Shown here one piece after another: positions 51,974 through 60,895 of a DNA stretch of 64,000 bases (its first letter is position 1; every line of letters begins with the position of its first letter). The translations under genes were made by a program, and so were the position numbers. The stretch is taken from assembly GCA_035506275.1 (NCBI GenBank), contig DATJPT010000003.1, positions 176,594 to 240,593 of the forward strand. The letters run 5' to 3'. A model generated the notes under the pieces. That model made no database searches. It was not told the origin of the DNA and saw nothing but the letters and a program-made list of their open reading frames with translations. This stretch comes from Bacteroidota bacterium. Lineage in GTDB: Bacteria; Bacteroidota; Ignavibacteria; UBA10030; UBA8401.

Positions 51974-53032
51974 GTGAAAAAGAATAAAAGGCGACTGCAT
52001 ATACTGCTCCGGATCGTTTCAGCTCTGGCAGGAGGAGCGCTTTTGATTCTTCTCTTCCGGGATGCCGATCTTTCCTTGATGTATTCCCTTCTGATGAATG
52101 TCGGACTCCTTCTCATTCCCGTCTATGCGATCTATGCAATCGGCTGCCTCTTCGATACCGCGGCATGGAAACTCATCCTTGATACGCCTGCCAAATCGAT
52201 CTCGTTTTTCAGACTTCTGCAGGTTCACATCGCAGGCGAGTCGATGTACCGGTTCATTCCGGCGGGAGTCGTGGTGGGGGAAGCCACAAAGGTCTATTTG
52301 CTGAACAAACAAAGCCGCTTTGACGGCGCTGAAATTGTTTCAAGCCTGGTTCTCCGGAAACTTCTCATGGGGTTGAGCCAGGGGATATATATTGCGATCG
52401 GCGTTTTCCTCGGGATTATTTTTTCTCAGCATTTCGGGATGATTCGATTACTGTCCGTCGGCATATCGATATCGGTCCTCCTTGTGTTTGCCGCAATGGG
52501 AGTGAAACTCTCCCGAGGAACGCTTTTTATCTGGCTCTTCCGCCTGCTGCGGAACGTCCCGTACATCGGCCCTGCTGTCGAAAAGAAGGAAGGATTTTTT
52601 AAAGAGACTGATTTGGTGTTGAAGGATTTTTTTATCCGGAAGAGAAAGCAGAGTATCCTGGCATTCTTTCTTTTCTTTTTAGGATGGCTCACCGAAGCCG
52701 TGGAGACCTTTCTCATTCTTGCTGTGCTCGGGATGAGCATCGCTCCATACCAGGTCCTGATGTTTGAGCCGCTTGTTTCATTGACCCGCTCGGTTGCCTT
52801 TTTCATCCCCGGAGGGCTTGGAGTGATGGATAGCGGATATGTTTCGGCGTTCGGAGCGGCGGGTGTCATCAACGCGGCAACCGCAGGAGCGGCATTCATA
52901 GTCATCAAGAGGAGCAAGGAATTATTCTGGATCGTCGCTGGACTCACACTGTTGTGGATCCAGGGAGGGAAGGGCGTCCAGGAGGTTATGGGGGAGGTCT
53001 TGCGCCCTGAAATAGCGCCGGAAATTGTATGA
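51974..53032 (+). CDS. Flippase-like multi-pass membrane protein (LPG_synthase_TM/AglD2 family)
   Basis: 352 residues with about eight membrane helices and no soluble domain. It matches the integral membrane domain family found in lysyl-phosphatidylglycerol synthases and often encoded alone in glycan clusters: CLFDTAAWKLILD, GESMYRFIPAGVVVGEATKV, FIPGGLGVMDSGYV. Proposed flippase or lipid-linked transfer roles are unproven. GTG start at 51974 with an AT-rich upstream. It leads the sugar cassette and overlaps the next gene by four bases. It is divergent from olsB, sharing a 225-base promoter region. Confidence 0.82.
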   Translation: MKKNKRRLHILLRIVSALAGGALLILLFRDADLSLMYSLLMNVGLLLIPVYAIYAIGCLFDTAAWKLILDTPAKSISFFRLLQVHIAGESMYRFIPAGVVVGEATKVYLLNKQSRFDGAEIVSSLVLRKLLMGLSQGIYIAIGVFLGIIFSQHFGMIRLLSVGISISVLLVFAAMGVKLSRGTLFIWLFRLLRNVPYIGPAVEKKEGFFKETDLVLKDFFIRKRKQSILAFFLFFLGWLTEAVETFLILAVLGMSIAPYQVLMFEPLVSLTRSVAFFIPGGLGVMDSGYVSAFGAAGVINAATAGAAFIVIKRSKELFWIVAGLTLLWIQGGKGVQEVMGEVLRPEIAPEIV

Positions 53033-54093
53033 AAAAGAAAATCCTTTTTATCTGCGGATCGAGAAACCAGACGACACAGATGCATAAGGTCTCGTTGGAA
53101 CTCGACCGCGAATATGATTGCTGGTTCAGTCCCTATTATGCCACCGGTTTGGAAGAATTCCTCCGGAAGATGAACCTGACGGAGATGTCGATCATGGGGA
53201 GTAAAATGGTCGGCCGGTGTCTCCAATACCTTCATTCCAACCATTTGAAGGTCGACTACCGGGGGGAGAGAAATGATTACGACCTGGTTTTTACCTGTGC
53301 CGACCTCGTTATTCAGGAGAATATTATAAGTAAGAGGATCATTTTGGTCCAGGAGGGGATGACCGACCCCGAAAACATCGGCTATTATCTCGTAAAAAAA
53401 TTCCCGTTTCTTCCCCGATGGATCGGCAGCACCTCTACGTTCAGTCTGAGTAATGCGTATGAAAAATTGTGCGTCGCCAGCGAAGGATATCGCGACCTGT
53501 TCATCCGGAAGGGAATTCCCGCGGAGAAAATTGTAGTGACCGGCATCCCGAATTTTGACGACTGTAAAAGATTTCTCGACAATCGTTTCCCCCACAAAAA
53601 TTACGTCCTGGTATGCACCTCAGACTCCCGTGAGACGTTCAAGTTCGAGAACCGGAAGAAGATCATCCAAAATGCCGTCAGGATAGCGCGCGGCCGGAAG
53701 CTGATATTCAAGCTGCATCCAAACGAGAACATCGAGCGCGCCACGGCCGAGATCGCCATGTGGGCCCCGTCAGCGCTCGTATTCGCTTCAGGGAACGCGG
53801 AGGAAATGGTCGCGAACTGCGACGTGCTGATCACTCAATTTTCTTCGACCGTGTACGTCGGGTTGGCTCTCGGAAAAGAGATCTACTCGAATTTTCCTCT
53901 GGAAGAATTGAGAAGACTCGCCCCGCTGCAGAACGCCTCGGGGGCGAGAAATATCGCGGCCGTAGCCCGCGAGATGCTCTCAGAAAAATCACGCGAACTT
54001 GTTCACTCCGACCTGCGAAAGGGGGAGATTCCCCTGCGGTGGCAGCACGGATACAGGGCGAAGTTAGCCCGCTTATTCTCGCACGCTGCATGA
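53029..54093 (+). CDS. GT-B type glycosyl/glycerophosphotransferase-like protein
   Basis: 354 residues with the two-Rossmann build of UDP-GlcNAc 2-epimerase and CDP-glycerol glycerophosphotransferases: an N-terminal MKKKILFICGSRNQTTQ, and a C-terminal half with FKLHPNENIE and CDVLITQFSSTVYVGLALGK, close to the HPNE and DxxITDxSS patterns. The donor could be a CMP- or UDP-sugar. In this cassette it is the best candidate to transfer the sugar made by the downstream genes. Overlapped by ATGA at both ends. Confidence 0.75.
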   Translation: MKKKILFICGSRNQTTQMHKVSLELDREYDCWFSPYYATGLEEFLRKMNLTEMSIMGSKMVGRCLQYLHSNHLKVDYRGERNDYDLVFTCADLVIQENIISKRIILVQEGMTDPENIGYYLVKKFPFLPRWIGSTSTFSLSNAYEKLCVASEGYRDLFIRKGIPAEKIVVTGIPNFDDCKRFLDNRFPHKNYVLVCTSDSRETFKFENRKKIIQNAVRIARGRKLIFKLHPNENIERATAEIAMWAPSALVFASGNAEEMVANCDVLITQFSSTVYVGLALGKEIYSNFPLEELRRLAPLQNASGARNIAAVAREMLSEKSRELVHSDLRKGEIPLRWQHGYRAKLARLFSHAA

Positions 54094-54899
54094 AAACACT
54101 CATTGTCATACAGGCGCGGACGGGTTCCTCGAGGCTCCCGAATAAAGTTCTGCTCCCCCTGGCCGGCGCTCCGCTGTTGCAGAGAATGGTTGAGAGAGTA
54201 CAGGCAGCCGAAAAAGTTTCCGACATCGTCGTTGCGACGACGACGGAGCGGAGCGACGATCCGATCCGCACATTGTGCAGATCTATCGGCGTCCGATGCT
54301 TCAGCGGCCATCCCTCCGACCTGCTGGACAGGCACCTTCAGGCCGCCCTGCATGAAAAGGCAGATGCCGTTGTGAAGATTCCCTCCGACTGCCCCTTGAT
54401 CGATCCAAGGATCATCGACACTGTCCTGAGATTCTTCACCGCGCGGGTCAGGCCGTTCGATTATGTCAGTAACCTGCACCCGGCAACGTATCCTGACGGG
54501 AACGATATTGAAGTCATGACAATGGAAGCATTGAAGACCGCATGGTGCGAAGCGGAGAAGGACTATGAGAGGGAACATACGACCCCCTTTCTTTGGGAGC
54601 AGCCGGAGAGGTTCGTTCTTGGGAGCGTTCTGTGCGAGTCCGGACTCGACTATTCGATGGAGCAACGCTGGACCATCGACTATCCCGAAGATTACAGCCT
54701 CATCAAACGAGTCTATGATGAATTGTGGACGCCCGGGCAGCCGGTCTTTTCGATGTACGATATTCTTCAGCTGATCTCCGAAAAGCCGGAGATCAAAATG
54801 CTAAACGCCCGCTACATCGGCGTGAATTGGTACCGGCATTACCCAGGACAGCTTAAAACAATTTCAGCAAAAGAAACGCGGCAGGTTGTGAATTCATGA
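54090..54899 (+). CDS. SpsF-type cytidylyltransferase (CMP-sugar acid activation)
   Basis: 269 residues of the CTP_transf_3/SpsF family, related to CMP-NeuNAc synthetase (NeuA). N-terminal nucleotide site IQARTGSSRLPNKVLLPLAG; KIPSDCPLIDPRIIDTVL and MEQRWTIDYPEDYSLIKRVY are typical of the SpsF branch. Likely role: CMP activation of the acidic sugar made by the NeuB-like enzyme at 58940. The ATG at 54090 overlaps the previous stop; upstream extension lies in that gene. About 20-30 residues longer at the C-terminus than typical SpsF. Confidence 0.87.
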   Translation: MKTLIVIQARTGSSRLPNKVLLPLAGAPLLQRMVERVQAAEKVSDIVVATTTERSDDPIRTLCRSIGVRCFSGHPSDLLDRHLQAALHEKADAVVKIPSDCPLIDPRIIDTVLRFFTARVRPFDYVSNLHPATYPDGNDIEVMTMEALKTAWCEAEKDYEREHTTPFLWEQPERFVLGSVLCESGLDYSMEQRWTIDYPEDYSLIKRVYDELWTPGQPVFSMYDILQLISEKPEIKMLNARYIGVNWYRHYPGQLKTISAKETRQVVNS

Positions 54900-55753
54900 C
54901 AGAACAGGAAAAGATCGAACTCGAGCTTCTCGCCCTTCGGGTGAGGGCACATATCATTTCAATGGCGACGGACGGAGGATGCTTCATCGGCGCGTCGTTG
55001 TCGTGCGCGGACCTGATCGTCTATCTTTATGCCAAAGTTCTCCGGCTGTCCCCTGAAAACCTCAAAGACCAGAACCGGGACTATTTTTTCCTCTCAAAGG
55101 GACATGACGTGCCGGCATTGTACGGGACATTTGCGGAACTCGGGTACATGGAAAAGGAGAGGCTGACGAATCATCTTCATACGAACGATTCGATCTACTG
55201 GCATCCGAACCGCACGATTCCAGGAGTCGAGTTTCACTCCGGTTCGCTTGGCCATCTGTTGTCTGTTGCGATCGGCGTTGCGCTGGACATAAAAATGCGC
55301 AAGGGAAACAATCGTGTCTTTGTGATTCTGGGCGACGGCGAACTGAACGAGGGGTCGATTTGGGAAGGATGTCTGGTTGCGGCCGCTCTTAAGCTCGACA
55401 ATCTTGTCGCCGTTGTGGACAGGAACGAATTCCAGGCGAACATGAAAACCGAAGAGCTGATCCCGCTGGAATCCATCGACAAAAAATTTGCGGCCTTCGG
55501 CTGGTCGGTGAACAGGATCAACGGCCACAGTTTTGACAAAATGGAGGCCGCCTTTTCGCGCCTTCCGATGAGTGTTGACAGGCCGAATGTCATCATTGCC
55601 GATACCATCCGGGGGAAGGGATTGGCGAGCATCGAACGGCGCGCCGACCGGTGGTTTGCCAATTTTACTCACGATGAAATCGAGATGCTCCTTGACGAGT
55701 TGTACAACGGTCAGGAAAGCACATTGTCGTCCGAAACTCTCATGGTCCGTTAA
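54896..55753 (+). CDS. Transketolase, N-terminal (thiamine diphosphate-binding) subunit
   Basis: 285 residues covering the first half of transketolase. Thiamine-diphosphate motif GDGELNEGSIWEGCLVAAAL ending in VVDRNEFQ, and GHDVPALYGTFAEL and HFSGSLG-type HSGSLGH segments. The C-terminal half is the next gene, giving the split two-subunit form often seen outside central metabolism. It overlaps spsF by four bases, so it belongs to the cassette. It may transfer a two-carbon unit to or from an unusual sugar. Confidence 0.92.
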   Translation: MTEQEKIELELLALRVRAHIISMATDGGCFIGASLSCADLIVYLYAKVLRLSPENLKDQNRDYFFLSKGHDVPALYGTFAELGYMEKERLTNHLHTNDSIYWHPNRTIPGVEFHSGSLGHLLSVAIGVALDIKMRKGNNRVFVILGDGELNEGSIWEGCLVAAALKLDNLVAVVDRNEFQANMKTEELIPLESIDKKFAAFGWSVNRINGHSFDKMEAAFSRLPMSVDRPNVIIADTIRGKGLASIERRADRWFANFTHDEIEMLLDELYNGQESTLSSETLMVR

Positions 55754-55766
55754 AAGGATTACGTTG

Positions 55767-56729
55767 ATGGTCACTTACGAACAAAAATTAAAAGAACTGG
55801 CCGAGGCAGACGAGTCGATCGTGGTGATGACATCAGAGAATCGGGCAGCGATCAGGAATCTTCCCCAAACGCTCGGAAAAAGGTTCATCGATGTCGGCAT
55901 CGCTGAACAGACCATGGTCGGCGCAGCGGCCGGGCTTGCGCTCCGCGGGAAAATTCCTGTTGTTCACGCCCTCGCAACGTTTCTTACCCTCCGCGCCTTT
56001 GAATTTGTCCGTACCGATATCGGCATCGGGAACCTCCCCGTGAAGCTTGTCGGCGGAGTTCCGGGATTTCTCTCGGACGGGAATGGCCCGACGCACCAGG
56101 CGCTCGAGGATGTTTCGATCATGCGCGGCATCCCCAACATGAATGTCTTCTGCCCCGCGGACCAGGTGGAACTTGTTGCCGGGCTTCCGCATATCCTCAA
56201 AGACAAATCTCCTTGGTATATCCGCTTCACGGCAATGGAGCCGGTTGTCAACCATTATGACCAGTTTGCAGTCGGAAAAGCAGAGATCCTTGTTGAAGGA
56301 ATGGACATTGCTCTTTTGACCTATGGATTCATGAACCGGGAAGCGTGGATGGCGAAAGAAATCCTGGAATCAAAAGGATTCTCGGTCCGGTTCATCAATT
56401 TGCGGACGCTCAAGCCGGTCGATGAAGTGACGATCCTCTCTGCTGCAAAAGAATGCTCGATGCTCGTGACGATCGAAGACCACTTTCTTACGGGAGGGCT
56501 GTATTCCATCGTCAGCGAAATTCTTGTGCGGTACCAGCGAACGGCAAAAGTTCTGCCGTTCGCGCTCAACGGACGCTGGTTCAGACCGGGATTGCTGAAC
56601 GATGTTCTCGCATACGAGGGATTTACCAGCGGCCAGATCGCTTCCAGAGTGATGGCAGCGTTCGAAGAAAGAGATGAAGACCTATTTCCCGAAGAATTGG
56701 AAGGTTCCATCGCGGTTCGAAAATATTGA
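55767..56729 (+). CDS. Transketolase, C-terminal (pyrimidine-binding) subunit
   Basis: 320 residues. Pyrimidine-binding domain with the cofactor-activating Glu in GIAEQTMVGAAAGLALRG, and a C-terminal transketolase domain with LKPVDEVTILSAAKECSMLV. Pairs with the N-terminal subunit just upstream. The ATG at 55767 has AAGGA eight bases before it; a longer in-frame extension lies inside the previous gene. Confidence 0.92.
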   Translation: MVTYEQKLKELAEADESIVVMTSENRAAIRNLPQTLGKRFIDVGIAEQTMVGAAAGLALRGKIPVVHALATFLTLRAFEFVRTDIGIGNLPVKLVGGVPGFLSDGNGPTHQALEDVSIMRGIPNMNVFCPADQVELVAGLPHILKDKSPWYIRFTAMEPVVNHYDQFAVGKAEILVEGMDIALLTYGFMNREAWMAKEILESKGFSVRFINLRTLKPVDEVTILSAAKECSMLVTIEDHFLTGGLYSIVSEILVRYQRTAKVLPFALNGRWFRPGLLNDVLAYEGFTSGQIASRVMAAFEERDEDLFPEELEGSIAVRKY

Positions 56730-56741
56730 AAGAGGTGCAGT

Positions 56742-58079
56742 ATGAATTCAATCGGAAAGAATGAAAACTACCCGATCATTACGAACTCAGATGATCTCTA
56801 TGCGCGCGCGCTGGGACTGATTCCCGCGGTCACGCAGACGCTGGCGAAGGGCCCGGGTCAGTACGTCAAAGGGGTCGCGCCGAAATATCTTCAGAGGGGC
56901 AAGGGGGCGTACGTCTGGGATGTGGACGGTAATGAGTATCTCGATTACACGATGGGGGTAGGACCGGTCTCGCTCGGCTACGCGTACGAGCGGGTCGACG
57001 ATGCGATCAAAAAACAATTAGAGGACGGCATTACATTCTCGATGATGCATCCGCTTGAGGTCGAGGTTGCGGAGCTTGTTCGGGAGGTGATCCCGAACGC
57101 TGAATCGGTACGATTCAGCAAAACCGGTTGCGACGTTACGACAGCGGCGGTGCGTTTAGCGCGCGCATTTACCGGGCGCGACAAAGTTCTCTGCTGCGGC
57201 TATCACGGGTGGCATGACTGGTATATCGGCGTCACCGACCGGAATAAAGGGATCCCGCAGGCAGTCCGCGACCTCACCTTCACTTTTAACTACAACGATA
57301 TCCAATCGGTCATCGATTCGATTGACGGCGAAACGGCATGCGTTATTCTCGAGCCGGTGGTATTCGAGGCCCCCGTCGGAAATTTCCTTCACCGGCTCAA
57401 GGAAATTTGCCGGCAGAACGGGACGCTCCTCATCTTCGACGAAATGTGGACCGGGTTCCGTCTCGCCCTAGGCGGCGCGCAGGAGTTTTTCGGAGTGAAA
57501 GCAGACCTCGCGTGCTATTCAAAAGCCGTCGCTAACGGAATGCCGATCTCGATACTTACCGGCCGGCGCGATGTCATGCATCTCCTTGAAAAGGATGTCT
57601 TCTTTTTCACGACGTTCGGCGGCGAGGCGCTCTCCCTCGCCGCGGCAAAGGCGACGATCGAAGAATTGAAGGAGAAGAAGGTCCCCGAACATCTTGACCG
57701 CGTCGGGTCGCTCCTCAAGGAGGGATACAACGAGATCGCCGAAGCGCTTGGCATGAACTTCACAAAGTGTTCCGGGTTTGGCTACCGGACGATCGTCACG
57801 TTCGATGCAAGCGCAGGAGATCCTCTTGAAATAAAATCGCTCCTCCAGCAGGAATTGATCAAGCGCGGGATCTTATGGGGAGGATTCCACACCATGAGTT
57901 ATTCGCACTCGGACGCCGATGTTAAATACACATTGAGTGTCTACAAGGAAGTTCTTCCGATCATTAAGAAGGCCGTTGATGAAAAGAATGTCCGCGGGCA
58001 GCTTCGGGGCGAGCCGGTCGAGCCTGTGTTCCGAAAGACGAGCAATTTCAACATGAAACCGAAGAAGGTCTCCGCATGA
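56742..58079 (+). CDS. Class III aminotransferase (glutamate-1-semialdehyde aminomutase-like)
   Basis: 445 residues, PLP-dependent fold type I. PLP lysine Lys261 in CYSKAVANGMPIS; LLIFDEMWTGFRLALGGAQE carries the cofactor Asp; KVLCCGYHGWHDWYIG and HTMSYSHSDAD are typical of the HemL-like branch. Here it is in a sugar cassette, so a sugar aminotransferase or aminomutase is more likely than heme synthesis. It overlaps the following SDR by four bases. The tail after about 420 is polar and unusual. Confidence 0.88.
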   Translation: MNSIGKNENYPIITNSDDLYARALGLIPAVTQTLAKGPGQYVKGVAPKYLQRGKGAYVWDVDGNEYLDYTMGVGPVSLGYAYERVDDAIKKQLEDGITFSMMHPLEVEVAELVREVIPNAESVRFSKTGCDVTTAAVRLARAFTGRDKVLCCGYHGWHDWYIGVTDRNKGIPQAVRDLTFTFNYNDIQSVIDSIDGETACVILEPVVFEAPVGNFLHRLKEICRQNGTLLIFDEMWTGFRLALGGAQEFFGVKADLACYSKAVANGMPISILTGRRDVMHLLEKDVFFFTTFGGEALSLAAAKATIEELKEKKVPEHLDRVGSLLKEGYNEIAEALGMNFTKCSGFGYRTIVTFDASAGDPLEIKSLLQQELIKRGILWGGFHTMSYSHSDADVKYTLSVYKEVLPIIKKAVDEKNVRGQLRGEPVEPVFRKTSNFNMKPKKVSA

Positions 58080-58894
58080 CCGACCTTTTTTCTCTCAAGA
58101 AGAAGGTCGCAGTCGTCACCGGCGCGCTTGGGCTCCTCGGTAAGCAGCATTGTTCTGCATTGGCCGAAGCCGGCGCGACCGTGATCGTCACGGATCTCAA
58201 CGGAGAGCGGTGTGAGGCATTTGCGCGGGAGTTGGGAATCGCGACGGCATCGAAACCGGTCGGCATCGGCGCAGATGTCACCCATCGTGCTTCGGTGGAA
58301 GCCCTGAGAGACCGGATCTTTCACGACCATACGGAGATCGACATCCTCGTGAATAATGCAGCGATCAACGACGCTTTCGAAAATCCTGCCGCGGCCGCAG
58401 AACAGTCGAAATTTGAAAATTATCCGCTTGAGTTTTGGCAGAGATCTCTTGATGTCAACATCACCGGCACATTTCTATGCTCGCAGGTGATCGGTAAAGT
58501 AATGGCTGGGCAGGGAAGAGGGAGCATCATCAACATCGCATCGACGTACGGGCTTGTCGGGCCGGACCAGTCGCTCTATAGGCAGGAGGACGGAAAACAA
58601 TCGTTCTATAAATCTCCTTCCTATCCGACGACGAAAGGGGCGGTGCTCGCATTTACAAGATTTCTTGCGACCTACTGGGCCAAAAGCGGAGTGCGTGTCA
58701 ATGCGTTGTCTCCTGGAGGGGTTGAGAATGGTCAGGACAAGGCTTTTATCGAACACTACGCAACACGCACCCCCCTCGGTCGCATGGCGCAGCCAACGGA
58801 CTATAAGGGGGCATTGATTTTTCTTGCAAGCGATGCATCGGGTTACATGACAGGATCAAACCTCGTCGTCGACGGCGGTTGGACGGCGTGGTAA
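58076..58894 (+). CDS. Short-chain dehydrogenase/reductase (SDR)
   Basis: 272 residues of the classical SDR family. Cofactor motif TGALGLLG near 20-27, catalytic Ser in NIASTYG, Tyr183 and Lys187 (YPTTK), and the C-terminal GYMTGSNLVVDGGWTAW. It overlaps the aminotransferase, so it probably oxidises or reduces a hydroxyl or keto group on the same sugar. Exact substrate is not evident. Confidence 0.92.
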   Translation: MTDLFSLKKKVAVVTGALGLLGKQHCSALAEAGATVIVTDLNGERCEAFARELGIATASKPVGIGADVTHRASVEALRDRIFHDHTEIDILVNNAAINDAFENPAAAAEQSKFENYPLEFWQRSLDVNITGTFLCSQVIGKVMAGQGRGSIINIASTYGLVGPDQSLYRQEDGKQSFYKSPSYPTTKGAVLAFTRFLATYWAKSGVRVNALSPGGVENGQDKAFIEHYATRTPLGRMAQPTDYKGALIFLASDASGYMTGSNLVVDGGWTAW

Positions 58895-58939
58895 ACACGG
58901 TTAATTAACCATTTCAACAAATCTGTGAAGGGAATCGCA

Positions 58940-59833
58940 ATGCAGAAACCGACGGTCCAGATCGGCAAAAAGTCTGTTGGAGAAGGGGAACGGATTTTCA
59001 TCATCGCCGAGATCGGCATCAACCATAACGGCTCGCTCGAAATCGCTAAGAAGCTGATCGACGGTGCCGTGCTCGCCGGATGCGACGCAGTAAAATTTCA
59101 AAAGAGGACGCCTGAACTGTGCGTCCCGAGAGATCAGCAGGACGTCATGCGCGATACTCCGTGGGGACGGATGACATACCTTGAGTACCGCTACATGGTC
59201 GAATTTGGCGAAAAGGAATATGCCGACATCGACCGCCACTGCCGAGAACGCGGGATCAACTGGTTCGCATCGTGCTGGGATGAAGAGTCGGTAGATTTTA
59301 TCGAAAAATTTAACCCGGTCTGCTACAAAGTGCCTTCGGCCGCATTGACGAACAATGAACTGTTGATGAAGAAACGCCAGACCGGCAAGCCGATGATCGT
59401 CTCGACCGGGATGTCGACGGAGAATGAGATCGATAGTGCAATGACCCTTCTTGGACGGGAGAGCATTCTCGTTGCTCATTCCACCTCCACGTATCCCTGT
59501 CCGGCAGAAGAATTAAATTTGAAGATGATCCAGACTTTAAAGCAAAAATTTCCCGAATGCCCCGTCGGTTATTCCGGCCACGAAACAGGGCTCGCACCGA
59601 CATGGGCGGCGGTGGCAATGGGAGCAACGTTCGTGGAGCGGCATATAACTTTAGACAGAGCCATGTGGGGAAGCGATCAGGCGGCTTCGGTCGAGATCGG
59701 CGGGCTGATCCGCCTGGTGCAGAATATCCGCGACATTGAGAAGGCGGTCGGAGACGGGATAAAGCGGGTCTATGAAAGCGAGCTCGGACCGCGAAAGAGA
59801 CTCCGCCAGGTTCGGGAAAAAGTTACGGCATGA
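58940..59833 (+). CDS. NeuB-like sialic acid/nonulosonate synthase without SAF domain
   Basis: 297 residues of the NeuB TIM-barrel family, which condenses phosphoenolpyruvate with an aldose to make a nonulosonic acid. Features: AEIGINHNGSLEIAKKLIDG, DAVKFQKRTP, AHSTSTYPCP, GYSGHETGLAP and ERHITLD. The antifreeze-like SAF domain that closes the active site in typical NeuB (about 340-350 residues) is missing. The ATG at 58940 has AAGGGA six bases upstream; a GTG five codons earlier is the alternative. Likely makes the acid that the SpsF-type enzyme activates. Confidence 0.88.
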   Translation: MQKPTVQIGKKSVGEGERIFIIAEIGINHNGSLEIAKKLIDGAVLAGCDAVKFQKRTPELCVPRDQQDVMRDTPWGRMTYLEYRYMVEFGEKEYADIDRHCRERGINWFASCWDEESVDFIEKFNPVCYKVPSAALTNNELLMKKRQTGKPMIVSTGMSTENEIDSAMTLLGRESILVAHSTSTYPCPAEELNLKMIQTLKQKFPECPVGYSGHETGLAPTWAAVAMGATFVERHITLDRAMWGSDQAASVEIGGLIRLVQNIRDIEKAVGDGIKRVYESELGPRKRLRQVREKVTA

Positions 59834-59886
59834 TGCCTCCTTGGTCCCTTTCTTGAGCTGAGGGATGTGTCTATTCAGAATTTGGT

Positions 59887-60660
59887 ATGAATTTAGAAAT
59901 TCTTTCACCGGTGATCGTTTCGCTTTCGGCGCTGGTACTCATAATTTTAGAACGCCGATTCCCTTATACCGCCGGCCAGCCATTGTTCAGGGAGGGGTTT
60001 TGGACGGATCTAGGAATGTATACGATCTTCCAAAGTTACATCCTGAGCTGGGTTATCTTCGGGTTCATTCACTGGCTGGATAATGAAACGTCGGTCTCGC
60101 GGTTTCATATCATTTCCGACTGGCCGGTGTGGGGGCAGTTCCTTCTTTTTTTTGTGTCTCACGATCTTTATATCTACCTCTTCCATCGATGGCAGCATCA
60201 TAACAAGTATCTTTACAGAATTCATGAAGCACATCATTCGGTGCGGGATGTCGATTGGCTGGCGGGAGCCCGGTCCCACTCGCTTGAAATTTTAATAAAC
60301 CAGTCGATCGAGTTCACTCCGATCATCCTCCTCGGCGCGGCGCCGGAAGTCGTTCTTTTGAAAGGAATTGTGGACGCCGTATGGGGAATGTATATCCATT
60401 CCAACATCAATGTTCATTCGGGCAGGCTGCAGTTTTTCTTTAACGGCCCGGAGATGCATCGCTGGCATCATGCCAAAGGGAAGGGGAACAGCGTCAACTA
60501 TTCCACCAAGCTTGCAGTATGGGATTGGTTATTCGGGACCGGATTTTTGCCCTCGATTGAAAGGCCAGTTTCATACGGCCTCACCTATTCTGGTTTTCCA
60601 AAGGGGTATTTTCCTCAGCAATGGTTCGCATTCCGTCCATTTCGGAAAGAGAAGAATTAG
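59887..60660 (+). CDS. Fatty-acid hydroxylase/sterol desaturase superfamily membrane enzyme
   Basis: 257 residues with several membrane helices and the di-iron histidine motifs of the superfamily: HDLYIYLFHRWQHH, HEAHHS, INVHSG and HRWHH. It inserts oxygen into a lipid. Because an ornithine-lipid pair lies 9 kb upstream, an OlsE-like role (hydroxylation of ornithine lipid) is possible, but a different membrane lipid or the cassette's glycolipid could be the substrate. It is 53 bases after the NeuB-like gene and may be cotranscribed. Confidence 0.85.
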   Translation: MNLEILSPVIVSLSALVLIILERRFPYTAGQPLFREGFWTDLGMYTIFQSYILSWVIFGFIHWLDNETSVSRFHIISDWPVWGQFLLFFVSHDLYIYLFHRWQHHNKYLYRIHEAHHSVRDVDWLAGARSHSLEILINQSIEFTPIILLGAAPEVVLLKGIVDAVWGMYIHSNINVHSGRLQFFFNGPEMHRWHHAKGKGNSVNYSTKLAVWDWLFGTGFLPSIERPVSYGLTYSGFPKGYFPQQWFAFRPFRKEKN

Positions 60661-60767
60661 GGCCGCTGCAATGACATGTTGAGATGCCGTTGCTGTGTCA
60701 ATGAGGCTTCCCATCGACATGTTCATCCGCGTTAGCATTCCGATAATAATTTATTCTTATGCAGTTC

Positions 60768-60777
60768 ACTGTACAGT
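60768..60777 (+). promoter_or_regulatory. 10-bp palindrome upstream of the TonB receptor
   Basis: ACTGTACAGT is its own reverse complement and lies about 120 bases before the receptor ATG. It could be an operator. The 235-base gap has no clear sigma-54 or sigma-70 match, and a chance occurrence cannot be excluded. Confidence 0.3.
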
Positions 60778-60793
60778 AATACTCGCATAACAA

Positions 60794-60826
60794 AACGAGC
60801 GTACATTGTCGCCGCTCGTTGGAGCG
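60794..60826 (+). promoter_or_regulatory. Overlapping inverted repeats in the receptor leader
   Basis: AACGAGCG (60794-60801) pairs perfectly with CGCTCGTT (60813-60820); the same CGCTC (60813-60817) can pair with GAGCG (60822-60826). The two folds exclude each other, an attenuator-like layout. No T-tract follows. It lies 70 bases before the receptor start. Confidence 0.35.
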
Positions 60827-60895
60827 AGGTTGCGGTCATAGCGGGAGTCCATTCTTCCAGAACCTCTTCGCTTTCTTTACCCACAGAATTCTTCT

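Noticed and set aside
60768..60777. Palindrome read as a LexA box
   Set aside because: LexA boxes need an 8-base spacer between CTGT and ACAG; here the half-sites touch.
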